DNA of 64,000 nt from assembly GCF_029168945.1 (NCBI RefSeq), contig NC_083604.1, positions 12,578,812 through 12,642,811 on the forward strand, in the 5' to 3' direction. The notes under the pieces are model-generated. The model was given only the letters and a program-made list of their open reading frames with translations, did not search any database and was not told the DNA's origin. Below are positions 25,055 through 35,269 of the stretch, piece by piece; the first letter of the stretch is position 1; the number at the start of each line of letters is the position of its first letter. The DNA comes from Cannabis sativa. Lineage: Eukaryota; Streptophyta; Magnoliopsida; Rosales; Cannabaceae. Made by a program: the position numbers and the translations under genes.

Positions 25055-27688
25055 GCGACTTATCAGAGACTAGTGAACATGATGTTCGCAGATCTCATTG
25101 GAAAAACCATGGAGGTATATGTTGACGATATGCTCGTAAAATCTCAACATGCGAAGGATCATATTGCCCACTTACAGGCCATGTTCAATATATTACGACA
25201 GTATAAGATGCGGCTAAACCCTCTGAAATGTGTCTTTGGAGTTGGCTCGTGGAAATTCCTTGAGTTCATGGTTAATCAGCGAGGAATAGAGGCCAATCCT
25301 GCGAAGATCAGGGCATTGGTGGAAATGCCATCACCAACTAAGCCAAAGGAAGTTCAAAGCCTCACAGGTAAAGTCCCAGCCTTAAACCGCTTTATATCAA
25401 GATCTTCTGATAAGAGCAAAGGGTTTTTTCAGATTTTAAAAGGCAACAAAAGATTCTATTGGACCGAAAAATGCAAGCAGGCTTTTCAAACCTTAAAAAC
25501 ACACTTGGGGCAACCTCCGATCTTGTCAAAGCCAATGACTGGTGAAGTCATGTCCATCTATTTAGCAGTGTCGGAATATGAGATTAGTTCGGTGCTAGTA
25601 CGCGAGGATCAGGCACGGCAATACCCGGTGTATTATGTCAGTAAGCGATTACTGGATGCCGAGACGCACTATCCCCAAATGGAAAAGTTGGCATTTGCCT
25701 TAATAACATCGTCAAGAAAATTGCGACCTTATTTCCAAGCTCACAGTATTGAAGTTTTGACCAACTACCCCTTAAGGCAAGTTCTGGCAAAACCAGAAGC
25801 ATCGGGGAGGTTGTTGAAGTGGGCGATGGAGTTGAGTCAGTTCGACATCAAGTATAAACCAAGAACTGCGATCAAGGGGCAAGCCTTGGCAGATTTTATC
25901 CTTGAATTCCCCAGCACCGAGGTAGCACTCATAGAAGACAAAAGTTACATTACTATAGCGAATAGAGAGATGTGGACATTGTACGTCGATGGAGCCTCCA
26001 ATAGCGAGGGCTCTGGTAGTGGGATCTTATTAATAAGTCTCAGTAATTTTAAGGTACATGTTGCTTTAAGTTTTGAATTTTCTGCATCTAACAATGAAGC
26101 CGAGTATGAAGCATTAATCGCAGGATTGAAACTCGCTCTCGAGATGAAAGTCGAGTATCTTCAGGCTTTTAGCGACTCCCAAATCGTTGTGTGCCAGGTG
26201 AATGGAGAATATCTGGCAAGAGGCAGGAGATTGGTTAAATATTTAGCCATTGTATGCAAACTAATGCAGAAATTCAAAAAAGTAACTGTGTCTCGAGTAC
26301 CGCGTGCTCAAAATTCACACGCAGACGCACTGGCCCGTTTGGCCTCAACTAGAGAAGCCGAATTGCTCGATGTAATTCCGGTAGATGTATTGGCTCACCC
26401 AACTATAAATCGAGAAGTGATCATGGAAATAGATACCGTTCAGGAAGTCACCTGGATTACTCTTATCGTCGCATATCTGGAAAAGGGTCTCTTGCCCGAT
26501 GACAAAATAGAAGCAAGAAAGCTGCGACAGCGAGCCGCCCGTTATGTAATATATGACCAAAGGTTGTATCGTAGAAGTTTTAGTCAACCTCTACTCAAAT
26601 GCATCAGCGGGGAAGATTGTGGTTATATACTTCGCGAGGTACACGGGGGGGTTTGTGGCAATCATACCGGAGGTAACTCCCTTGCACTAAAAATCATGCG
26701 ACAAGGGTATTACTGGCCAACCTTGTGACAAGATGCTCTTGCATTTGCGAAGAAGTGTGACAGGTGCCAGCGAATAGCCACATATACCCACCAACCTCCG
26801 AGTAACCTCCATTCTATCACAAGTCCATGGCCCTTTGCAGTATGGGGGATTGACTTAATAGGCGAGCTACCTAAAGGGAAAGGTGGAGTCAAATATGCGG
26901 TAGTCGCAGTAGATTACTTCACGAAATGGGCCGAAGCCAAAGCACTCGCAACCATCACAGCAACAAAATTGCGCGAGTTTGTCTATAACTCCATAATTTG
27001 TCGCTTTGGTATTCCATACAAACTCATTTCAGACAATGGAAAACAGTTCGATTGTAAAGAGCTGCGATAACTATGCGACGATCTAGGACTCAAAAAGGCA
27101 TTCTCCGCAGTTGCTTACCCGCAAAGCAACGGACAGACTGAAGCTGTTAACAAAATAATAAAACACACCATTAAAGGGAGACTAGAAGATCGCAAAGGGA
27201 CTTGGCCAGACGAGTTACCGCAAGTCCTGTGGTCTTATAATACAACTCCTCGATCCACAACTGGCAAAACACCCTTCTCACTTTCTTACGGGTGCGAGGC
27301 CATGGTGCCAGTTGAAATTGGGGTAGGCTCCCTACGCAGAGATGTTTTCAACATCTCGCAGAACGAGGAGAAGCAGTTACTCTACCTTGATCTTCTGGAA
27401 GAAAAATGCGATCAAGCGCACTTAAAAAATGCGGCTTACCAGCAGCGAACTACAAGATACTTTAACTCTAAGGTAAAAGTAAAGGTCCTGCGAGCAGGAG
27501 ACTTGGTCCTTAGAAGGGTAATGCCAAATACCAAGAACCCAACGCATGGGGTCTTTGGAGATAATTGGGAAGGACCATATCTCATCGCGGAAAAAATAGG
27601 TGACGCCACATACCGACTCGCAGCACTCGATGGTACTGCGATTCCACGAGCTTGGAATGGCGAAAGTTTAAAATTATATTATCAATAG
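25055..27688 (+). pseudogene. Element C RT C-terminal half, RNase H, aRNase H and integrase
   Basis: The frame resumes after the GCGAC duplication. The RT catalytic motif YVDDM is near 25,118-25,132. An ordinary RNase H region follows (about 25,530-25,913), where the first catalytic Asp seems replaced (IYLAVSE). The Tat-type second RNase H is at about 25,979-26,345: YVDGAS, NNEAEYEAL, SDSQ and HADALA supply a plausible acidic set. The integrase has an HHCC zinc site (about 26,630-26,775) and a core with Asp in GIDLIG (26,849), Asp in SDNG (27,037) and Glu in GQTEAVN (27,138). Stops: TGA at 26,726 and TAA at 27,068, both in frame. The C-terminal integrase domain ends at TAG 27,688. No chromodomain is seen. 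Confidence 0.9.
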
Positions 27689-28091
27689 TACTCGCATTAT
27701 TAAACTATGTTCGCTCTTGTACTTATACTTAGACATTTTTTATAAAAAAAAAAAATCCTAAGTATAGGGGGGTATATATGCCATAATGTACTATTGATTA
27801 TATAAAGGAAATGCCTCATGTTTGTTAATTTTTCAAATTTAAACAAATTTTGTCAAGTCTTGTAAGCTTTTTTACTTATTACACCAAGCTGTAATTAACG
27901 TCGAATATATATATTAAAAAACGCGAGTACCCGTGTACTGCGAAAATGTTAAACATTACTTATCCCCGCGAGGATATAAATTTGTCCAAAATAAATTGCA
28001 AATATGTCTAAGTACAGAGTGCGAGTACCCCTGTACCGCATTAAAAAGTAACTAGCAAATTCAAAAAATAGTTTAAACATAGGAAGAGAAA
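27689..28091. other. Spacer of element C between pol and antisense gene
   Basis: About 400 bp downstream of the pol stop, with a 13-base A run near 27,745 and several ACTCGCA/GCGAGTAC phrases that are common throughout this element. No gene seen. The two convergent transcription units of C, pol on + and the antisense gene on -, would both end here. Confidence 0.5.
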
Positions 28092-28094
28092 AAG

Positions 28095-30184
28095 TCAAGC
28101 ATTGGGAGCAGCAGGAGCAGATCCATCTGCGACTTTGCTGACGGCTTCATTCTCGACTTCTTCAGCATCCGCAGCCTCAGCCTCCTCGGGAAGATTCCCT
28201 CCACCGCCTTGAGTTTGTGTGGGCGACATGGCACGAAAAGCCTCAGCCATCTCAGCGGCTTCTGCTCCAAGGATTGAGAAGTCAAAGTCTGGGATTTTGG
28301 AAAGAGTGGTGTAAATATAATCAGAAATTGCCTGATCATACTGTTTCTTCCCATTCTCATTCTCGACCTCTAAGTCGCGAGCCATCTCCTCGATCTTCAT
28401 CTGAGAGTTCTTGGCCTCAAGCTCAACCTGCTCCTTAGACTTGCGAAGGTCTTCAAGCTCTTTGTCCTTACCAGCCGCCTCTTATTTCAGTCTCTTTATG
28501 TTCTCCTGGAGCTGGGCATTTTGCCTCTTCAGCGAGTCAGCTTCCTTAGAACCAGCGGCAACGGCTTTCATGAACAGAGTCATCGACTGCGAAGCCAACT
28601 CCACAGAGCGCGGAACAAGCTCCTCAGAAGGGATCTTCTCCGCCTTGGATATGAACTCCTTGCCCACGAACTTCTCCTGCATAGCCAGAAAATCGCGGGC
28701 TCGGATAGTTGGCTCGATCATGACTTTCTTCCCTTTGTCTTGCGTGGTTTTAGCCAGCTTTTTGGAAGAATCCGCGGCAAGAGTAGTTATAACATCGCTC
28801 TTCCTCTTCTAGGCAATGACGAGCGATGTCGTTGCTGTTCCACTTTTTGGCTTGCGGTTGAGGATGGGCGCGGACTTCAAAAAAGTCATCTCTGCGAGGA
28901 CAAATAAAAGATAAGTATGAATAAATTTCAAGGCACTAGTTTATAACGTGGGATATGTTACCTGAGGCTGGTCGCGAGGTTTGCTTGGAGAGGCGTTTGT
29001 CTATCCGCTCTTGTTGTTTCTCAGATGGTTCCTTGTATACTGGCTCTCTTTGAAGACTTGCGTTCTCTGGAATCAGCTTGTGTTCTCGCAGCTTGGCAGT
29101 CGTACACAATAATCGCCAGTCGCGATCTTGTACCGGAAGGCTCCCGAGAATTTCAGCTGTCTCTCTGCGAGTTGCGTCAAGTGCAGGTCGAGCTGGTCTA
29201 TCTGCGAGAACAAAAAAGAGCGAGTTAGCATAAGATCTCAAAGTAATTCAGAAAATGTCTAAGTTAGAAAACATGCGACGTACTAGGTCTGCAATTAAAA
29301 TCAGTTCTAATCCCTGGGACTTTGAAGATGTAGAACCACTTTGATTTCCAGTCTCCCATATTCGACACCATTCCTTCTACCCCATTAATTTCAGAAGTCG
29401 CCCATTTGCTAAAGCAGTAGAAACCGTTATGAAGGCCTACGCTTTTTATATCGTAGAAGTAGCTGAACTCTTCTACCGAGGGAGCCCTATGAACGTACTC
29501 CATATACATCGCGTAAAAGGCCAGGGTAGTGCGATAACTATTGGGAGTTAGTTGGAAAGGTGATACATCATATCGTTTAAGGATGGCCGCGATGAAGGGA
29601 TGGAAAGGAACTGATACCCCACATCGGAGAATGGGTATTGAGATGACCACATCCTCTGTGGGAATAATCGCAGGATTGGTAAAAGGAAGGTGCGCCCTGT
29701 GGGTCGGTTTAGGTTGCAAAAAAGCAAGTCGTAGCAGGTTTAGCCTCGTAAAGGTAGTGAAGTCTGATTTGGTAACTCTCGAAATCAGATCCTCGCACGA
29801 GAAAGGCTCGTTCAGCTGGGCGTCATCGACCGAGTCAGTCCCGCTCCCTTCAGCCTCTTCTTCATCCTCGCCTGATTCGCGAGCTGGGGCCGTCCAGTCG
29901 TCGTCCATCTCCTCGACCTCGACGTCAGGAGGATGCCTCGAATGAATAAGGTAGTCGCGGGCTGACACCGTAGACTCGCTATCTCGAATATTGATGGTCC
30001 TAGGTTCAGCGAGCTCCAGCACCATTCTCTCGATGTCCGCAGAAGACATCGGGCCTAGCTCTATAGGTGCAACCTCCTCTTCTGAAATCGAAGCTGGGAG
30101 AAAACTATCTTCCTCCTGGTCCTCGTCACCATCGAATGCGTGGCCTCCCGAGCCGAGCAGTTGACTATCCGACAAGTCGCTCAT
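28095..30184 (-). pseudogene. Antisense intron-containing gene of Tat element C (transposase_28-like)
   Basis: Three exons on the minus strand join in phase: 30,184-29,284, 29,201-28,962 and 28,891-28,095 (646 codons with stop). Introns are about 82 and 70 bp with GT...CTCGCAG borders. The ATG directly follows an acceptor-like CTTTCAG, implying a 5'-UTR intron. Exon 1 has an acidic N-terminus (MSDLSDSQLLGSGG) and a region from about residue 185 (VSVPFHPFIAAILKRYDVSP, then FYDIKSVG) that resembles the 'putative gypsy type transposon' domain (Pfam transposase_28). Exon 3 is charged and coiled-coil-like. Exon 3 has two in-frame stops, TAG at 28,811-28,809 and TAA at 28,484-28,482, so this copy is broken. 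Antisense genes at this place are known in some Tat elements (for example Grande); the role is unknown. Confidence 0.72.
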
Positions 30185-31110
30185 CTGAAAGATAGAAGAT
30201 CTTTTTAGCGTGGTGAATGTGTGAAAGCAAAATAAGTGATCTCACCCGCATTAAAACTATAAAGTCGCACTTGATAGAATGGTCAGCATCCTTGCGAATG
30301 CTGACCACCCCATCAATATGCGAGTAGAGATGCGAATAAGTCACGCATCCTGGGCCAAGCGATATACCTCCAAAAACGGCTGGGAGAAACTCAGTGACTC
30401 AAGGGGCATGCGTTCTTAAGCATGACCCTAAAGTTACTGAGTTACTCCCACCGTTCCGAGAATATCTATCAGCCAAGGAGTACGCTTATTTGAATATTAA
30501 CGCATGTCGCAAATGGCTGGGTGTATCACAGTATCTCAAGGGGCATATAACCGCGTACATGACCATTAGAATACTGTGACACACCCAACATTTGGAAAAT
30601 CGATTAATACTCTCGCGACTCAATTCACAGCATATAAAATCCTAAAAGATCTAGCCAATAATCAGGAGTAAATAAGTTTTGTCAATGTGCGAGTATTCAA
30701 AGTGTTCGTCCGAATACCCGCGAGTATTCAAAGCATGAAACAGTGCCTATTCAAGTATTTCTTATACAGTATGCGGTTATTCCAATTTACAGGTCATTTT
30801 TCATGAGATTACCCAGTTTTTTACCTAAAAAACGTAACCTCATACATACCCCTTACAAGCATACATTCCTAAAAAGTCTCAAAACACCAAAACCCAAAAA
30901 AAAAAAGCATTTTCTCTCCAAATAGAAAACAAAAATACAATGAAACTCGAAACTAACCTTTAGTTTTGGTAAGTTGTTCCTGCGATTGCTCTCGATCACT
31001 TCTGAGATTGAGGATATTTTAGAAAGAGCGGTAGAAATCTGGGCAAAGTACGAAAGTGGGTTTGAAATCTCTGTAAAGGAGGGAAGGAGGAAGTTAAGAA
31101 CAAGAGGGAA
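30185..31110 (-). other. 5' untranslated region and intron of the antisense gene
   Basis: Read on the minus strand, a possible leader exon runs from about 31,110 to 30,959 and ends AAAG|GTTAGT. The intron would end in CTTTCAG immediately before the ATG at 30,184. No other gene is visible here; the plus-strand frame at 30,394-30,579 has no family resemblance. Confidence 0.45.
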
Positions 31111-31138
31111 AAATGGAGGATTTGATTCGTATCAAAGG

Positions 31139-31148
31139 GTTTAAATAC
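31139..31148 (-). promoter_or_regulatory. TATA-like box for antisense transcription in element C
   Basis: On the minus strand GGTATTTAAACCC is followed after ~30 bp by a pyrimidine-rich stretch (TCCTCCATTTTTCCCTC), a common arrangement of plant promoters. It sits about 280 bp inside the 3' LTR and faces the antisense gene. Inferred from motif and spacing only. Confidence 0.4.
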
Positions 31149-31411
31149 CCATATCCCTTATTAATTGGGATTATGACACGTGGCAACCAGAATGCCTAAG
31201 GTCGCCCAATCTAACGGCCAACGATGGCCACGCCTACATGAAAACCGAGGAGTTTTGTGACGTGGCACCATAAATACAATAAAAAGTAATAATTACAGCC
31301 TTCATTTTTCGAAACCCTCGATGGGACAACCAAAAGGTCACCTCCTCGTGACAACCTTTCACCTGTCTCTCGAGTAATAGTTTCTTTCTATGACCGCACC
31401 TGTCACATCGC

Positions 31412-31426
31412 GAAACTAGGGGCATG
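31412..31426 (+). other. Element C polypurine tract
   Basis: GAAACTAGGGGCATG directly precedes the 3' LTR start TGTTATAG. The purine core GAAACTAGGGG is a plausible plus-strand primer. Confidence 0.5.
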
Positions 31427-32286
31427 TGTTATAGTGAGATTTCTCTCACCTAGAAACTCGAGACAAGACTCCTATTTAGAGGACACGTATATTCTGATTT
31501 CCAATGGAAGCTGAAATGTCCATGAGAGACTCCTCGAAGTTTAAACCTCGCCCAGGATAAAGCCAGCGAGATACTGCGAGTACGACCAAAGTCGGATCGC
31601 ATAACTGTAACTCGCATTATGCAAGATGAGAGGATGGATCCAACTCGCATGTGTCGGGACATATACGAGTATCCTCTCTATACTTCTGTGAAAGCATAGA
31701 GATCAACTCTCTATAATGCGATTTGGTCCCGACGACCCAATAGCCTTGATAAACCGATATAGACTCGCATGTCTAGGTTCTATCAGCTCGACATGCGATG
31801 TCTACAAGAGGCGATTACCTAAGGACGCAGACATCCCAAACGTAATGATAACCCTGCGAGCTCAACAACGAAACATGAACAGTCAACTCGCAGATGCAGA
31901 AGACGCATCCGTTAATGGACTTAGTAATTGTCATTCATTTATTAATGTTAACGTTGCTTGGGTTTAATTATTGCAATTCAATATGTATTAACAATGAATG
32001 TGATCCTTGTGTAACCGATTGGACACCTGCTTTGTATATAAAGGGGTGATCCACCATGAAATGGCACCTACGAATCTCTTGCTACAGTGGACTAAGCAGA
32101 CCATAATCTGACTGAACCACTATAATTCTCTATCTTGTTATTATTTTCCAGCTTTCGTTGATTATTTCTCATCCTCAGTCGAATACTCGCCACTCTAGGT
32201 TGAATACTCGCATTTGTCTTTCCACGTAAATTTCTTGTTACTAATAATATTACATAATTTGGTGTTGCAAAATTCACTCGACAACA
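31427..32286 (+). repeat. Element C 3' LTR
   Basis: 860 bp, about 98% identical to 10,975-11,837, followed by TSD ACAAT. A TCT triplet present in the 5' LTR (near 11,781) is missing here. Confidence 0.92.
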
Positions 32287-33039
32287 ACAATCATGCTTGA
32301 ATCAACATTTTAAAATCATGCTCTAACTACAGAAATCAACAACAACATACAGCAGCAAGTACAACAACAAAACTAAGCATGCAACCAATTCTTACTTGAT
32401 TTTTCAACAAACTAAAGAGGAGAAGAGTAAGAGCTATACCTAGAGCTTGAATTGCACACAAAAAACTGCTTGAAAACCAAGAATCACTAAGATTCTTGCT
32501 GCTCAAAGAAGGGCCGAAATAGAGAGAGAGAGTTGAGAGAAAAAAGTGTTTGCTTTCTTTTCTAATTTTCTAATTTTCTAATTTTTGAATAAATGAGTTA
32601 TAAAATTCACTTTTTCCTTATTTGTTTCAGCCAAAGAAAAATAGAAAATCAAGTTACTAACATATTCTAAAAATCCATAAAAAGACAAATTCATAAAGGC
32701 AAAATGACAATTTTGCCCTTCCACAATAAAATGACATAAAAGGGTACTAAGGGGTATTTTGGGAAAACTCTAAATTCCCAACCACTCCCGACATTCCCAA
32801 TGTCTAATAAACCGTCCCATAATACTAACATACTAAGTTGTGATTTTACTGAGCCAAACACTGAGTTCCATGTTACCGGGCACCAGAAATGTAAAATTAT
32901 GAAATTCACTATATGACATAAAATGCATTTCAAAATTCAATAATAACAGCATAAATAATTATTTAAATATCTATAAATAATTTTCATAATTAAACATAAT
33001 TAACTGCTAATTTCTAAATTAAACTAAGCGGTCTTTACA
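32287..33039 (-). repeat. Element D 3' LTR, proximal part
   Basis: The remainder of the D 3' LTR after the C insertion, beginning with the duplicated ACAAT and ending GGTCTTTACA. It aligns with 39,508-40,250 of the other LTR. It contains AGAGAGAGAG near 32,520 and no gene. Confidence 0.9.
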
Positions 33040-33058
33040 ACTATTCCCCCCTTAAAAG
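33040..33058 (-). other. Element D polypurine tract
   Basis: On the minus strand, CCTTTTAAGGGGGGAATAG precedes the 3' LTR start TGTAAAGACC. The purine core AAGGGGGGAATAG is typical. Confidence 0.65.
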
Positions 33059-33484
33059 GATTTCGTCCCCGAAATCTAACCTGAACAACTCTGGATATTG
33101 AGCTCTCATATCTGACTCTAGCTCCCAGGTGGCCTCCTCCACCGTGCTATTTCTCCAGAGTACCTTGACCAATGCTATGGTCTTATTCCGAAGGACTTTA
33201 TCCTTTCTATCCAGGATCTGCACTGGCTGTTCTTCGTATGTCATATCTAGCTGCAGTTCAAGGCTCTCATAATTGAGTATATGAGAAGGATCTGAAACGT
33301 ATTTTCTCAACATAGAGACGTGGAATACGATGTGAACTGCTGAAAGAGCTGGAGGTAACGCTAACCGGTATGCCACTTGACCTACCTTCTCGAGAATCTC
33401 CAAAGGTCCTGTAAATCTAGGGCATAACTTGCCTCTTTTCCCGAAACATTTGATCCCCTTCATTGGAGATACCCGTAAAAACAC
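33041..33484 (-). pseudogene. Element D integrase C-terminus with chromodomain-like tail
   Basis: 147 codons. The first half (FLRVSPMKGIKCFGKRGKL, then PRFTGPLEILEKVGQVAYRL) is the integrase C-terminal domain. The second half (EEQPVQILDRKDKVLRNK, LVKVLWRN, EEATWELESDM) is a chromodomain-like module, which in chromoviruses is thought to steer integration to marked chromatin. It is in the same frame as the upstream integrase core, separated by a single TAG at 33,539. Confidence 0.85.
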
Positions 33485-33538
33485 ATGGTCCCCTACTCGG
33501 AACTCAACATCTCTACGTTTCGGATCTGCGTAACTTTT

Positions 33539-34195
33539 CTATCTACTCTGTGAGGCAAGCATTCTAGCTTTTATTTTCTCAATTGCCTCATTGGTCTGCT
33601 GCACTGACTCCGAACCTAAGTATTTCCTCTCCCCTGTCTCATCCCAGTGGATGGGAGATCTACACTTCCTACCGTATAACAGTTCATAGGGAGCCATCCC
33701 TATTGTACTTTGGTAAATGTTATTGTAAGAAAACTCTATCAACGGTAGGTATTTACTCCAAGAGCCTTCAAAATCCATAACACAGGCTCGTAACATGTCC
33801 TCCAATATCTGAGTTGTCCTTTTGGACTGTCCATTTGTCTGAGGATGGAATGTTGTACTGAACTTCAGTTTTGTACCCATTGCTCGTTGCAAACTCTGCC
33901 AAAACTTGGAGGTGAACTTCGGATCTCTATCCGAAACTATAGACTTCGGCACCCCGTGAAGTCTTACAATTTCTTTAACGTACAATTCAGCCAATTGATC
34001 CACTGAATAAGTTGTTCTAACAGGCAGAAAATGAGCAGACTTCATGAATCGATCTACCACAACCCAGATGGAATCGAATAAACCCGTGGTTCTAGGTAAC
34101 CCAACCACGAAGTCCATCGTGATATCCTCCCACTTCCATTCAGGTAGGGTTAAAGGCTGGAACAACCCTGCTGGTCTTTGATGTTCAGCCTTAAT
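33539..34195 (-). pseudogene. Element D integrase core, catalytic Glu changed
   Basis: Starts after a TAG at 34,196 that separates it in frame from the zinc-binding part. Core motifs: Asp in ITMDFVVGLP and Asp in IVSDRDPKF. The third catalytic residue, normally Glu in the TNGQSER-type motif, reads Lys here (TNGQSKRTTQ). That change alone should abolish strand transfer in this copy. GMAPYELLYGRKCRSP follows, as usual for this group. Confidence 0.88.
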
Positions 34196-35269
34196 CTACT
34201 GACAGGTGAGGCATCTCGATACGAATTCTACCAAATTCTTCTTCATACCGCTCCACCAGAAGTACGGCTTAAGATCTTGGTACATCTTGGTGGTGCCAGG
34301 ATGCAGATAATAAGGGGTAGAATGAGCCTCTTCAAAGATCTCATTCCTGAGTTCCACACTACTCGGAACACAAACCCTAACTTTATACAGAAGCATCCCG
34401 TTGTCTGACACTGAAAAATCCCTTGCTTGACCAGCCGAAACCTCATCTCTGATTTTTACTAACTCTGGATCAGTCATCTGAGCGGCTTTAATTCTTTCCA
34501 ACAGGTCAGATTGCAGCGTCAAGTTGTGAAGCTGGCCTACCACAAACTCAATGTTGGATCTAACCATGTCCTCTGCTAACTGAGGTGAGATCTGAATCAT
34601 GCAAGCTACCTGTCCGGGACCCTTCCTGCTCAGGGCATCGACCACTACATTGGCCTTCCTAGGGTGATAGAGAATCTCACAGTCGTAATCTTTCACTAAC
34701 TCCAACCAACGTCTCTGTCTCATATTCAAATCTTTCTGAGTAAAGAAATATTTGAGACTTTTATGGTCGGTATAGATTTCACACCTTTCCCCGTAAAGGT
34801 AATGCCGCCAGATCTTCAATGCAAAAACCACCGCTGCCAAATCTAGGTCATGAGTCGGGTATCGCTGTTCATAATCCTTTAACTGACGGGAGGCATAAGC
34901 GATAACCCGATCGGCTTGCATCAGCACACACCCCAGACCCTGTCTGGATGCATCGCAATAAACTAAAAATTTCTCTTTGTCTGAAGGCAAAGCTAACACT
35001 GGAGCTGTAATCAACCTCTATTTCAGCTCTTGAAAGCTAGCTTCGCACTTGTCTGACCACACAAACCGTTGATTCTTCTTTGTAAGTTCGGTTAAGGGTG
35101 TTGAAATCTTAGAAAACCCCTCCACGAACCTACGATAATATCCGGCTAAACCTAAAAAGCTTTTAATTTCCATCACTGTCTTCGGTCTTGCCCAATCCCT
35201 GACGGATTCTATTTTTCCGGGATCCACCTCGATCCCATATTTACTAACAATGTGTCCTAAGAAAGACAC
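34196..35269 (-). pseudogene. Element D RT thumb, RNase H and integrase zinc domain
   Basis: Frame 35,269-35,018 carries the RT end ([32 protein letters not shown]). A TAG at 35,018 separates it from 35,014-34,196, which is in the same frame. RNase H motifs: [14 protein letters not shown], then [18 protein letters not shown], then YTDHKSL and VVDALSRK. The integrase zinc region has H...H in [16 protein letters not shown] and CLTC before the stop. Confidence 0.88.

Larger units (their letters stand above)
10975..32286 (+). mobile_element. Element C: Ty3/gypsy Tat-lineage retrotransposon
   Basis: TSD ACAAT at 10,970-10,974 and 32,287-32,291. LTRs are 10,975-11,837 and 31,427-32,286, starting TGTTATAGTGAG and ending GACAACA; they differ at about 15 of 860 sites by hand count plus a 3-bp indel. 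The primer site is TGGCGCCGTTT, an Asp-tRNA-type site. Gag-protease-RT-RNase H-aRNase H-integrase reads on the + strand from 11,898 to 27,688, interrupted by element B. The second (archaeal-type) RNase H domain after the ordinary one is the known hallmark of the Tat lineage. An antisense intron-containing gene lies between pol and the 3' LTR. The reading frame has five stops and one frameshift besides B. Confidence 0.92.

Noticed and set aside
29541..29945. 134-codon plus-strand frame
   Set aside because: Opposite the antisense exon 1 of C, which has the better domain match, start context and splice borders.
30394..30579. 61-codon plus-strand frame
   Set aside because: Within the presumed leader intron of the antisense gene, no family resemblance.
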